This document shows positions 9,301 through 20,974 of a DNA stretch of 64,000 nucleotides, one piece after another. Below the pieces are notes generated by a model, which was not told the origin of the DNA, did not search any database, and worked only from the letters and a program-made list of their open reading frames with translations. Both the position numbers and the translations under genes were made by a program. Positions within the stretch are counted from its first letter, which is position 1. The number at the start of each line of letters is the position of its first letter. This stretch comes from Romanomermis culicivorax (lineage: Eukaryota > Nematoda > Enoplea > Mermithida > Mermithidae), in NCBI GenBank assembly GCA_963922205.1, contig CAWUHX010000047.1, positions 310,001 to 374,000 of the forward strand, in the 5' to 3' direction.

Positions 9301-11817
9301 TGATACATTTTTTCTTCAAATGATACCACAGTATGATTTTTCGTTTTTGAGGTCATATGCCAAAGCGTTCAAAATTTTCGAAAAAGTGATCAAAGTTCGA
9401 AATTATTATCATAAGAGATGATAACATTTTTCACATTATCTCACTTGATTACAGTACTCGGTTCAATTTATTAAAAGTACTTTGACGCCTTTCTTCACAT
9501 TTGTTCTCCATCGTGCAACTCTTCTTTTCTCTGCATTCCTTTTTCCTCTATTCTTTCCTTTTATTCTCAACATCCGTTTTTACTCCCGACTCATGTTTCT
9601 AATAATTTCTCATGACGTCTGTAAATACGAGTATCCACTGCCCAAGCATGATCAAGTACTTTGTTCACGAGCTCGTGAAACCTTAGTCATTACGATTAGA
9701 GAAATGAAAATTAAAAACTTATTGCTAATTAACGAAAAATAATCTGAGAGAATGTTTAGGATCTAATTTATTGAACTTATGATCAGATTTTCGACAAAAA
9801 ATTTCCTACATTGACAGCTTGGTGTTTTTCGAATTTTTTCCTTCCTTTTTCTTCGCTGCTTGCTTTTTTCTTTCTTCCCTATGATCCCCCCTGTCTTTGT
9901 CTATTTTCAATTCGACGTAGCACTCCATTCTTTGTTCAAAAGTCTCTCCGGCGAAACATATCGTGCGAATTTCCAATGTACCAGAATTATGGACGTTTCC
10001 TCCCAGGAAGGAAGAATAAGTAGTTTCCGAGCTCCACGTTTCAAGCTTCAAACTTCTACAATTACGTGTACCATAGACTGATAAGCTATGGGGGTAATTA
10101 ATCGGGATGTGGCTTGAGAACCGAAAACTTCCTAGGAGACGTAGGGACGTATAAATAGCCGCAGTTTTTTTGATTTTTGCATGAAAACGGAGAATGAGCG
10201 CAATTATGATATGTATTGACGAGCAAAGCAAGCCGTTCATCATGGCTCTTGATTATAAGCTGAAAATTGTTTATTCCAGATATATGATGACGATGATGGC
10301 GATGCACATGACGATGATGATGCTGCTGCTCATTTAATTCTCCATAAAATTGCTCTACGCATGTGTACATTAGTGCTGCTGGGTCCTCATCTTTTTCTGA
10401 TCCATCAAAATCCCGAGGTTATATCAAAAATGTGTATGTCTATTCGTCGACTGATAAGCAGTGAACTATGTAGATCAGAAGCGAAAAAAGACCTGGAAAT
10501 TTTGAGGAGGAAGAAACGTTAGAAGGAGCTTCAAGGAGAAGATTAGAGAGCAATGTGATGTGTTTCTTCTAGTATAGTTATGCTTCTTCTTTCCACTTTT
10601 TTCGCAGAAGAATAAGCCAAGTGTCGATTGAGTTGAAGGGCAATATTTTTCCCGCAGATCCCGTTAGATATAATGTTATATAGATTCATCAAAACTGATT
10701 GAGCATTTCATCTCATTTTTTGCTCAAAAACTAGCTTATCGCTGCTCGTTCTAGCCAATATTCATTTTCGGTCTCTTTTTTCTTCGTTATTATCTATGCC
10801 ATGAGCATCTAGGTACTGTGCGCACACTACAAAAGCCAAAGTTCCAGCGAAGTTTTGGATTAGAGTTAGGAGGATCATTCATCACGCAATTTTTGTCGTG
10901 TACCTCAGGAATTTGAAAGGTTTTCGATTCGGAGTAGATGGAAAACAAGAAATTTAGCGGCAAAATAGGAGTCGAGAAAATTTATGAAAAGATCGAATGG
11001 GCTTGAACCCTTGTTTTGGGAGATGTATCGTTAAGATTCTGAAGATGGTTAACTCAACTTACGACTTTTCACAACTCCGTCAAACACGAAGATTTGAGTT
11101 TTTTACATATTTCTATGAACGGTTTCTTCCGATTGGTCGGTTACTTATTCGAAACAGTCAATAATTGCTTGAATCGAACAGTATAATTCCTGTTCTCATT
11201 CACAATTTTTTTACTTGTAAATGCAACCATTAGAATTGAACTGGTATGAGTTTTCCATATCAGACTTGGAACGCAAAAAGATGCAAATAGAAATAGGACA
11301 CAATATGAAAAAAATCTGCGAACAATTTTGAACCAATGTTATGAAAAAATTAAAAATTTTCTATACTTCGACCATGCCGTTATCTAGGCTCTTCCTTTAA
11401 TTCTATCACCGCGATTGTCTCGTTACATCGACTATATTGTGACGTCACAAAAAATTGCAAAGTAAAATTCACAAAATGTACCATTTTCCCTCTTCTCTCA
11501 AATTTAAACCATCAACACTTGGTAAGAAATTACGTCTGATTGCTCGTACTTCTTATGAACTGGCCAGAGAGTTGCACTTGAATTTTTTCCTAAATGGTCA
11601 TTATGGTCATACATACAAAATACAGAATAACTGATTTATTGAAATGCAAAAACATGGCTCAGTCAAATCATTTCTATCCTTTCCAGAAAATAAATCTGTT
11701 AGATTGGCTGATGCATCAACTACTGATTGCTATCAGTTTAGAAATTGTGCTAAACTCGGAGACGAAAAATGACGCACAGGATAAAAAAGACAAAACGTTT
11801 CCTTGAACACATAAGTT
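9301..11817. other. AT-rich sequence without a supported gene
   Basis: Only weak signals are present: a degenerate gatgat-type trinucleotide run at about 10284-10332, pyrimidine-rich stretches at 9500-9560 and 9830-9910 that give artefactual hydrophobic ORFs, and a 22-codon ATG ORF at about 10938. Overlapping ORFs on both strands near 9806-10243 have no recognisable domain. Confidence 0.5.
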
Positions 11818-12040
11818 ATAGCCTGTTTTTCTTGAAATGCTTCTAAATCATGAAAGTGGAAAGCAATTAGTATTTCAGATTTTAACGATTTTAACGATTT
11901 TCCGACAAAGAATGTATCTTATAGGAGTGGAAATTTGTGAGCGTACTGACCTAGCCTTCGAAAATTTTTCGAGTGAAAAATTTTACTGTAAGATCTCCGT
12001 GTAGACGATTTTGACGACAGTAGTGGTTTGGACGAAATTG
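11818..12040. mobile_element. family C TIR element, copy 2
   Basis: It starts with gcctgtttttcttgaaatgc, the C-family end, followed by the family-specific order of words ttttcgagtgaaaaatttta and gtagacgattttgacgacag. The right terminal repeat has decayed. Confidence 0.6.
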
Positions 12041-12092
12041 CTGTTTAATCATGAAGTGCCGAAACAAAAATGAAGCCTTTCATCTTGTTCAG

Positions 12093-12190
12093 AAAATTAT
12101 GCTGATCATTTTTCGTCCATGCTGAACGAGCGAAAACGATTTCTGAAGGCGTGGGAAGCTGCTGAAGATTGGCCGATTTCAATTCAAGAA
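12093..12190 (+). CDS. candidate internal exon of an unrecognised gene
   Basis: An acceptor-like catcttgttcag precedes a 98-base open segment and a donor gtatgcg follows. It reads as 32 residues, strongly amphipathic, containing Met-Leu-Asn-Glu-Arg-Lys-Arg-Phe-Leu-Lys and Ala-Trp-Glu-Ala-Ala-Glu-Asp-Trp, typical of a helical soluble protein. Its entry phase fits the 9130-9295 candidate, and it leaves in phase 0. The two together would give about 90 residues. I cannot name the family. Confidence 0.35.
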
Positions 12191-12341
12191 GTATGCGTTA
12201 TTTTTCAATAAAGTTAACATAAATGAACAACAACAAGCCTGAGCCTAAGAATTGAGTAGTGTGAACTGATGTTAGTGTAAAGATGACTATCTGCACCAAT
12301 GTAACTGGAACTACAGTGTATTGCCTGTCATTTACCAACTT

Positions 12342-12357
12342 TTAGGCTTAGGCTTAG
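12342..12357 (+). repeat. short interstitial telomere-like run (TTAGGC)
   Basis: Two and two-thirds units of TTAGGC, the usual nematode telomere unit, occur here; the same sixteen bases appear again at 41062-41077. The flanks of the two sites are not similar apart from being GC-rich downstream. Confidence 0.5.
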
Positions 12358-12399
12358 AGCGGAGCGAAGTGGAGCCACGTAGGCGCCGTCCCGTCAGGG

Positions 12400-13393
12400 G
12401 CATCTTCAAAATGAGAGTCATTCTGATAGCTTTACACGGAGTGTACAAGGATGGGTGCCTTTCTTTACCTTTACCGGTTTACACATCCGAGCTTACACTT
12501 TGATATTTACAGGGCCGCAAAGATTTTGTAGGGTGGGTGGCTGATGGACGGAGGGGGGTTAATTTGCGCGTGTTCCTTACAGGTTGAAAAAGTAAATAGC
12601 GTTCGTTGCTAGCACGTACATGCTGCATATATCTTACACGTTGAAAACTTGGAAAAAATTCAGGGGTCGCTCAGGTGCATAAGTACCGCAATTTGCATAT
12701 CTTTCACTACTAAAAGACTTGCATAACTTTGCTTGAACTTGTTTCCCGCTAATGTTTTTTATCTGCATTGATCACTGCAGGTGATAAGCTGTCGAAAAAT
12801 ACTCTTTTTGTTGAGTTTTGAACTTCGTTGCTAAACAATATTCCGCCCCTGGTTTGTGTCACTTTTCTATTTGGAAGCATGTTATAAAAGAGGCTATAGA
12901 TTTTGTTGATTGATAAATCGAGGGAATAAGAGCAGAATGATATTACCACAAAAAAAATTAAATTTATCTGACGCCAAAATTGAATTCATAATATGTGTAG
13001 CACAATCGAGGTAACGGGATAGAGCAACAATCATGTTATTTTTCATAAAAAATCATCCGGCGATGTAACGAGAATTTTACACATTAGTCGTTACCTCTAC
13101 TTTTTTTAAATTAACTGGACGGTCGAGGTAACGGGACAGTCGAGGTATCATGACACAACGATTTATTTTAAAATGGGAGACGCAGACAACCAAAAAAGCA
13201 AATTCAAGCACCTAATTTTCAAGTTGTGAAAAACCTCTGAATTCATGTATGATAAAGGGGAGTCCAAAATCATAACTAAAACATCACACTTTATGTAATT
13301 TTGATTAGAACACAATTGTAATGACACCCGAATGCTACGCGGAATATTTCCAGCATAATTAGTTTATTGAAGGAAATTTACAATTGTTGTTTT
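12400..13393. other. non-coding stretch with repeat fragments
   Basis: It contains a GC-richer patch downstream of the telomere-like run, a fragment of family C near 12860 (tttctatttggaagcatgtt), and a cgaggtaacggga word repeated at about 13007 and 13121. The piece at 13165-13215 is related to 22320-22360. No gene is seen. Confidence 0.45.
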
Positions 13394-13430
13394 GGGGCCG
13401 GTTTCATCAAAGAGACTTAAGTATCTTCAG
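13394..13430 (+). mobile_element. terminal fragment of the agctgcagctta MITE family
   Basis: The sequence ggggccggtttcatcaaaga followed by gacttaag matches the end of the complete copy 160 bp downstream, then stops matching. It is a solo end or a remnant. Confidence 0.6.
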
Positions 13431-13552
13431 AGTATCTTACTCATCGTTTTCAAAACCGACAGTCATTGAAAGAAAAGAAACTCCTTGGCAATGCGCATTA
13501 AAAATAGTGTCCCGAATATTGTTGGGATTGATCAATGGCCGCACGTAAGCAA

Positions 13553-13808
13553 CAGGGGCCGGTTTCATCAAAAAGACTTAAGCTCTAGCTGAGCTGCAGC
13601 TTAAGCTGTAGCTTAACTCTATATGTTATACCATTGTCGTTAAGCTGCAGCTCAGCCGTAGCTTAACTCATACACACAAAACATATCGGGAAAGTTATGC
13701 TGCAGCTGAGCTGCACCTTAACGGCAATGTTATAATATATAGAGTTAAGCTATAGCTTAAGCTGCAGCTCAGCTGGAGCTTAAGTCTCTTTGATGAAACC
13801 GGCCCCTG
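13553..13808. mobile_element. palindromic MITE of the agctgcagctta family, complete copy
   Basis: Perfect inverse ends acaggggccggtttcatca and its complement bound about 256 bp made of nested palindromes (agctgagctgcagctt, agctgcagctcagc). The whole copy can fold into a long hairpin. Other copies are at 7825-8130 and 26601-26850. There is no ORF. Confidence 0.85.
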
Positions 13809-14239
13809 TTCGCCGCTCATACACGAAATTTTTTTTCATTAATTACTGTAATAAACTCTTACCGGTTACTCCCGCATCGAACTACTTCCAAGGGATCGTT
13901 GCATCTATCATTTCAGAATAAATTAGCTATAGTTTAGCATATTTTCAAGATTGTATGGTATGGGCTGCCATTTTCTATGATACAATGCGCACAAATTTAG
14001 GCGCATGCTGTTGGTCATTTATTCGTATGTGTAGATAGCCATGCGAAAATAACACCAAAAAGCACACTGTAAATAAGTACTGTTTCAACAGCTATAACAG
14101 TTCACGAAACTCCAGTTTGGCTGGTTGTTGCATTGAAAGCTATTTCGACTATCCAGAATTCTTGGATAACAAAGTATAATTCCAAAAAGCCCTGTTAGGT
14201 CGATGTTGAGCGTAAAATCTTCTTTAGTAAAAGCTTTAG

Positions 14240-14428
14240 ATTTACATAAACGACGTATGTACTATCGGAGGAAGTGTTGAAGAGACCTCTGGCCGATGTC
14301 GGAGTAGGCGTGGCCATCCGGACCACGGCTCAACAAAGATGACATGGTTCGAAACCCGTGGATTGAGAGAAAAACCAGTTCTAGGATGGAATGTGTTGCC
14401 AGTGTACAACAAAAGTTATGCGATTGAA
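14240..14428 (+). CDS. weak candidate exon, frame uncertain
   Basis: From the acceptor-like gctttag at 14239 a frame stays open for 65 codons to a TAG at 14435, with a possible donor gtgactt at 14429. However, two other frames of the same stretch also read plausibly for 25-35 codons, and the phase does not fit the candidate terminal exon at 14973. It may be an exon in one of the frames or only a GC-richer patch. Confidence 0.15.
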
Positions 14429-14972
14429 GTGACTTAGCTATCTGATAGCACATAATTACGACTTGAAGACAAAACAAATGTGCTCTGTGCAACACAATGT
14501 TTTCCTTTGATGATTCTTAAGTGAAATTTCCTCTATACAATTAATTGACATGGCTATGTTCTGCAAAATTTTTGACAGCTTCATTTCTTCGGACTACATT
14601 TTATGTCTGTGTCGTTTATGTGAATCTTTTCAAGTCATATCTTACCTTTATGAGTTTTACAGTAACAAATATTTTAGAAAAAGAAATATTAATTGTTTTC
14701 TCTGTTGATGAACACGTTATACACCCTTAATAACGTTGAACTTGCGTAATTGGTAAGCGTGCTAATGAACAATTTAAACAATTGTCGAAAGCTAAAATTG
14801 TCATATTTCTCCAATTTGGGTTTTTGTATTCGTTGTAATTCGAAATATTCGACACTGCAGTTGTGAATCATTTTTCTTTCTCTTTTGCAGCCTTCAGTCA
14901 TCAGCTCTTTCCAAACTTAACTTTTTGAAAATCATCCTTTATTCTTTTAATTAGTGATCGGTTTTCTCCTAG

Positions 14973-15063
14973 TTACACGTTCAAGCTCGTGTCGCAGTTG
15001 GAAGAGAAGAACGCGGAGCTTTTTGATTCCACTTCATTGGATTCCACGGCGTGCTTACGGTGA
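14973..15063 (+). CDS. candidate terminal exon of an unrecognised gene
   Basis: A good acceptor ggttttctcctag precedes a frame of 29 codons ending in TGA at 15061-15063. It reads as a hydrophilic segment with Gln-Leu-Glu-Glu-Lys-Asn-Ala-Glu-Leu followed by a Ser/Thr/Asp-rich end, typical of a protein C-terminus. It needs phase 2 from the exon before, which has not been found. It may belong with the candidates at 9130 and 12093. Confidence 0.3.
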
Positions 15064-16080
15064 CTTCCCCATCACTTCATTCTACACATATGTGGCAACT
15101 TTTCTTCCATCCCTTTATCTGTAGGCTGCCGGCTTTGCTGCCTACATTTTTCGCCCAGTCTTTAATGTATTTTATTGATTGTCATTGTTTGCCTCAAGTG
15201 AAGTGAAATTTTTGTTGACGACGATGAGTTAATGATGAAAGTGGACCAATCACTTTGTATGAAACCACATTATCGGGATCTGTAAGCTCACCAAGGTATA
15301 GTATGGCATTTGTGACCCTCATGGAAAATATGGTGTTCATCTGCATTACAGTAATAATTCGTTTAGTGTACCATTTTGTCAATGCACGGTTCACAATTTG
15401 TTTCAGCACTTTGTCGCATTCGTAAACAATTACATCTTACACTGTGACATATTTCAAAAACCTACTTTTCGACGTGCTTGTAGACTTGGCAGTCTTGCAT
15501 GGGTGGCTCAAGGCCCGACAGGCCTACTCATGGGCCGGGCCGGGCTTGGATCGAAAGATAGTTTCCTGGCCGGGCTTGAGGGTCCAGGTCCGTAAAAGCC
15601 GGTAGTGGCCCTCCACTACTACTTACTTTCGCTAACTAATGTTCAACGAAGTTGATATTCATTGAAGTGCTTATTCTGTTTTATACAACATGATTTGAAT
15701 TATTGTGATTGCGAACAGCGCTTCTTCTGTATGAAAAAGTTTTTGAGATTCCATACTGACCAAAGTGCTTTGCTGGACATATAAACGTTGGTTTAAATGA
15801 AGATATCATTTCCTCGATTGAAGATCCAGAGTGACTTCACTTTCAGCTAACTGAACAATTTATAGATTATAAATTCTCATATCAAGCAGACATGTGCACT
15901 GTGCTGATATGCTAGTTGCAGAGGCTTTCAGTATACACAGTAAAACGATCCAGGAGTAAAGTAGATGCAATTTTGATGAAATAAAAACAGACTCCATATC
16001 ATTTTATTTTTTCGATCGGAAAGGGGAGACAATAAGTAAAAAGGTTATCCTGACAACAATAAAACAACAGTGATAACGAC
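15064..16080. other. non-coding stretch with a GC-rich ggcccg patch
   Basis: At 15505-15600 there is a patch with gggccgggccgggcttgg related to the GGCCCG-rich element at 57960-59131. The rest is AT-rich with no supported gene. Confidence 0.45.
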
Positions 16081-16308
16081 TAAAGCCGCATTTATATTTC
16101 ACGGCACGGCCACGGTCACGGCAGCCGTGACCAATCGAATTTCAGTGCACGTGACGTGAAACCAATCATATTTTGTGCTTCCACTTTTACGGCACGGTCA
16201 CGGCCACGGCACGGCCACGGCACGGCCACGGCACGTTCACGGCACGGTTTACGACACCGTGTCGACACGGCGGCCCCGACCGTGCCGTGAAGTATAAATG
16301 CGGCTTAA
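16081..16308. mobile_element. MITE with cacggc-repeat arms
   Basis: Ends aagccgcatttatatttcac and cgtgaagtataaatgcggctt are inverse, followed inward by runs of cacggc and gccacggcacg units. The length is about 228 bp. Its ends share the design of 36688-36924, where the arms use a cgtacggc unit. No ORF is present. Confidence 0.8.
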
Positions 16309-16977
16309 CTGTGTTCAGATTTGAATTTAAACCTGTGTTTGCTAAATAATGATAATCATACATTGTTTGACTTACTTTGGATATTTTAAAATATAGTTCA
16401 AAAGGTCAGATAATTGTTTTCAAATTGATTTGTTTTCACCAACTGACTTCTCTGGCCTAGTAGTTTCAGATGATGGCAACGAGCTGTGTAAAATATGCGC
16501 GATAGATTTGACCAGCATGAAATGTCAATTTGTTCACATATGTTTGGTTGAACAGGATCATTTTGATTCATATTCTTGGTCACTAATCGCGAGAAATAAA
16601 TGATTGGGTAGTTCTATAATATTTACAATGGTTTCACGTGATGAATCATTGTAAATTCAGAAAATTCGAAGTAATAGGAGTGTGTACAATGCTGGATTAT
16701 GCAAACCTAATGAAGACTTAAAATGCGAATTTTGCAGGGGCCGGTTGCACTAAATGAGATAATCGAGAGCTCGGGATTATTGTTAACATTTTTCTGTTAT
16801 GTCTTGTGTGCAAAAAATTCCGCGATTATTTCGAGCTGAGATACATCTAGCAGAATGACATATTGAATACTGTGTCCGATCCATGTTGATTTATGCATTC
16901 GATTCTTTCATTTTGTGAAATTCTGCGTTCATTGGCTAGGGCGGCTTTTTTGTTCGGTTTGTTCAACGGGCTGTGCT
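16309..16977. other. AT-rich non-coding stretch
   Basis: Apart from a ggggccggtt word at 16738, which resembles the end of the agctgcagctta MITE family, nothing recognisable is present. Confidence 0.4.
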
Positions 16978-17216
16978 CGGCCCGAAGGGCTGGCCTTGCT
17001 GGGCCGGGCCGGACCACACTTGCTGGGCCGGGCCGGGCTGGGCCGCAATTGCTCGGACGAGCCAGGCCGCACTTGCTGGGACAGACCGTGCCTCACTTGC
17101 TGGGCCGGCCCGCATTTGCTGGGCCGGGTCGCACTCGCTGGGCCGTGCCGCACTTGCTGGCCGAGTCGCAATCGCTGGGCGGGGCCGCGCTTGCTGGGCT
17201 GGCCCCACTTGCTGGA
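16978..17216. repeat. GC-rich minisatellite, unit ccgcacttgctgggccgggc
   Basis: About ten imperfect copies of a 20-25 bp unit, with the invariant core ttgctgggcc, stand out sharply from the AT-rich surroundings. They keep several frames open on both strands, giving Ala-, Gly- and Pro-rich artefactual ORFs. The unit is related in composition to the ggcccg repeats at 15505 and 57960. Confidence 0.85.
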
Positions 17217-20200
17217 TCCATGCAGCAGGTGCCTAACTTGTCCAATGTTTAGTTTTTTTGCTAGGACAGATAAGTGTCGTTGTTTGAGACGACTAAAACA
17301 ACATGGCGCACTTGTACGTGTATTCATTTTCCTTTTTTTATTCATTTTGAAATGATCGTTGCAGTGATCCCATGAAAGTAAGTTCAATACAGAAAAAACC
17401 AGTAAGCTTATTATTGTAATTAATTCAGGATTTTTTTGTCAGTGAGCGACATAAAGATCAGTTGAACATTTTCGTTAATAGCCTCGTTAAGTGGTAAAAA
17501 TTTTTCGAGTAGCACACAGGTACCGACGCTGGTCGGGTCCAAATTGATAGTGGATAAGCATAATGTTTTTCCAGTCATTTTAGCTTTTCCCATTTTTATA
17601 AGGAAATTTTGTTTTCTGCAGTATAAAGTTTTCCATTGAGTGAAAATTGCAAATCAAATTGAACCTAATTTTTTTATTTTCGCTGCGTCTGTCCTGTTAA
17701 ATTAAATGGATTATGGAACTTTACTAACGTTGTCAGTCTATTAGTCCGTTTTATATGCGCCTATACATCATCTGTTATTTAGAGAAAATCACTCGATTAA
17801 TCATCAGCTAGTCCCTAATAATATGACTCAGTCACACAGTCAGAAGCAGAAACGATTTTCTGGGAGAAAATTGTCCTATCAGTTTCTTAACATCTTCCAT
17901 AAAATTGAGCAAGTACCGTAATCTAATTTCCCCCAAAAGTACTGCACTCTATATCTCCTGCAGCCATATTGCAGCTTATGGCTACATGCACTCTTGCGTG
18001 AAGGAAACTTTTCCTCTTCTTTCGCTGGCTGTAGTTTTCCGATAAGAAACGCCAACTGGGGAATGATTTCCAACTGATATCCTAGAATGATAGTTATATA
18101 GATGAAAAAATTCCTTCCCCCTCTCTGTGCCTCACTCAAAGAGAAAAAGTATCTCAATTTTTCATGCAATTTCTGAAAACCATCGCTGTTGCGAATACAG
18201 CGTCGTATTTCCTGACTTAGGCTTATCAACAAGTGTAACTTTTCTGTAGTATGACAAAAAACTGTTCATTCTCTGTTTTATAAAACGTAATATATACTCC
18301 AAGTCAGCCAGTATCACCTGTGTGCCTAGCTCTTGCATATTTAATGAACATTTTCCATTTCTCTGTGATTGGTTATGTAAGGAGGAAAGAGTTTGCTCTC
18401 TAATTAGGAGAACATTCTTTTCTCTGATGAAAGCGCAGGGTCGACCAGAATCGGTTCACGGGTTTTTGAATCTTTTGTAATTACATTATTAATGTTAATC
18501 ATGTATTCTACTTGATTGCGAAAAGTTTTTCCGCTCGTGAAGAATGTGTACCGAATTTTGTACAACTGCAAATAATTTCAATTGTTTCTTTATAACACGT
18601 ACATATCAGGCTAAATGTACAAGATCATTGTAGCCAACAGCAACTGTAGCCATTCATGGTCTTCGTAGGATAGAAGAGTTTTGACCCCATGCAGACTACC
18701 TATGGTCCCAGACAGACTTCCGATGACTCCAGCAGATTCGGCAGCTTTTCATGTTTACCGAACTGTGCAGCAAGCTTTCAGTTATTTCACATTAAGTATG
18801 GAATATTCAAGTGTTGCTCAAAAACCTTATCAACATATATTATGAAATAATAATTGAAAATAATAGTAATTGACTTTCTTATTCAAACGTTCAAAAGAGA
18901 GCTCGTAATAAAATTGCCATGGGGATTGGATGTGAAGAAGGCCGGAAAAATTCAATACATACGACATTTTCCTAAAAAGCATTCATTGTAGCTTTGAATT
19001 TACAGAGAACCAGGAGAGGCTCGGCTGGAATCTGCAATCTACTATCACTTTTCAATGGAATCTCCTACAAACGGATCTATTGCACGTATTTACCGCTCAC
19101 AGTTTTTTCCTCAATCGACCATTTTTGAGGAATTTTTTTTGGAATTCGGGAAAATTTTTTTGTACTTGGCACCAATTTGAGGACAAATTTTTTGGTGGTT
19201 TTCTGTTCGGAGGTGCATTTTATGCGTTATAAAATTGAAAATTGTTGAAATTTTTAAATTATTTAATAATTTGCCTGTATGATTCCAGTGCGCGGTCAGA
19301 AAATGTCATTCTAGCTAATACTTATAGCTTTTAATTATCAAGATATTTTGGATAAATATTTGATCCTGTGTCGTTTTTTTTTAGAATTTGACGGAAAGCA
19401 AGATTTTTCTCGGTAATTTTCCCAAAGTCTTTTTGTAGTCTTTAAAAAGATTTTGACATTTGTGTGATTAAAACATTTTGAGTTCAAGTGGGAATTCTTG
19501 CTGGTTGAAGAATCAAAATTCTTGATTGCTTTCCTAGTTTTTGAATTGTAGTCCGTCCGACTGAAAATTTATTGAATTCACTGAAAAAGTAAACCTTCAG
19601 TCTAAGAAATAAAAATTGAAGAGGTTCATTTTCCAGCGTTCTAGAATATCAAAATCCCTGAAAAATTTTCGGCGCCTTACCAATCTTTTCATTTTCTCTT
19701 CAAAACTCAGAAAATTTGGTTTTAAAAGTCTAAAACCGACGCGGATCGAATGAAATAGAAGAAAACTAGCTTTTGGTAGTTTTCCCGATAAAATTAAGCT
19801 AATTTATTGATTTTAGAGTGAACAACCAAAAATTTATCTGTGCAGCCAAAATTTTCCCCAAGTTGCACATTTAAACCTGGCCTTTGTGCAGAAAAAAGCC
19901 CTGTGGTCAAGTTCATAGCTTTACGCCAGATTGTTAGCTGTTCAGAATCGGTTTCAAAATTTTATTTTCCATTGTTGTCTTTTTATCAATGTTTACTGTT
20001 TGATTTATTTGTTATGTCAAAATTAGGTTGTTTTATGTCGTTAAAGAAATATAAGGAATAAAAGTTATGCCGTTGAATTAATCTCTTGCTTGGCTCATGT
20101 AAACTCAATTAAATATTTATTTACAAGTAGGTCATAGCCAGAAACTTTTTGCAAAAAAATGTCGATATTTCGGCGGAATAAAATGCAAGTTAATGAGAAA

Positions 20201-20470
20201 CGTTCCAAAAACACATCGGAAATGATTTTGAGCGATTTTTAAGCTAGGAAACTAAAAAAATTGATTTTTTCGTTATGAGGAAAAAATTTTTCGGGTTTTT
20301 CGTCAAATGGGGCAGAAAGTTTTCAGCAAAAAAAAAACTGTTACTGCTTCAAGCGCTACAAATTTCACTGTAGACGGAGTCGAATAAATCTAACTACAAA
20401 TCAATCCAAGTATATCAAGTCCAGCAATAGTAAGGAACTTGTTGACTTTATTGAATTATTTTGTCCTCCA
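17217..20470. other. AT-rich intergenic sequence, no supported gene
   Basis: A 117-codon minus ORF at 17879-18232 has no recognisable domain and no intron signals. A fragment related to element F is near 18685-18745 (gactccagcagattcggc). An exon-like 57-codon frame follows an acceptor at 19005 (see findings). Nothing else stands out. Confidence 0.45.
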
Positions 20471-20478
20471 TTGGACTC

Positions 20479-20660
20479 CTATACTCCATTCATTTTCAAA
20501 TAATCGATGCAGCGAGTTCGCAGCCAAACTTTTATTCAAGATTATGGAAGACTCGTTGACTCTAGACAATAAACGTTTGCTTCATGATACAAATTCCGTG
20601 CTGATCACTCTTTTTAATCATTTCGAAATTATCGAATTTGATTACGGTCAATTAAAAGAT
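20479..20660. mobile_element. family B MITE, left part
   Basis: It starts with tatactccattcattttcaa and continues through gatgcagcgag, gattatggaagactcgttga and gatcactctttttaatcatt, matching in order the copies at 25652-25888 and 60970-61211 read in the other sense. The right terminal repeat is missing. Confidence 0.65.
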
Positions 20661-20897
20661 CTCCCTCGATTCTTTATTCTGAACACACTACGCATGCTAC
20701 TGTAACTGGCATCGAATTGGGGTATGGAAAACTGGGGTTGCAAATTTGCACCAATTCTGGGTATGTGAAAAACTTAAGTAACGACTCAACAAAAAAATAT
20801 CGAATAAAACCACGTCGAATCTAGCTGAATGGCTAATGATGTTGACGATGCAGAAGTTGAGCTTAACTATCATGTTTTGAATTTTTTCAATTTTCAG

Positions 20898-20974
20898 CTT
20901 ACCTACCGTATAATGCTTCGTTGTTCATCACTATAATTAATCTTATGCAACTTCTAACTGCGTTGTATGGTTAA
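20898..20974 (+). promoter_or_regulatory. gbb-2: probable 5' leader of gbb-2 with splice acceptor and short upstream ORFs
   Basis: A textbook acceptor, caattttcag, ends at 20897, 77 bases before the start codon. It could join an upstream leader exon or be a trans-splicing site for a spliced leader. The leader contains upstream ATGs near 20912, 20943 and 20968, each followed quickly by a stop, and the last overlaps the start codon. A TAA in the receptor frame directly precedes the ATG at 20975, which fixes that start. Confidence 0.5.

Noticed and set aside
14262-14495. tRNA gene with B box ggttcgaaacc at about 14347
   Set aside because: The T stem around the loop does not pair and no A box or acceptor stem is found at the right distance.
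16893-17387. Ala/Gly/Pro-rich ORFs on both strands, up to 152 codons
   Set aside because: They span the GC-rich minisatellite, where stop codons are rare in all frames. No domain is visible.
17879-18232. 117-codon minus ORF
   Set aside because: No recognisable domain or splice context; codon use is not different from the surroundings. Kept only as a remark.
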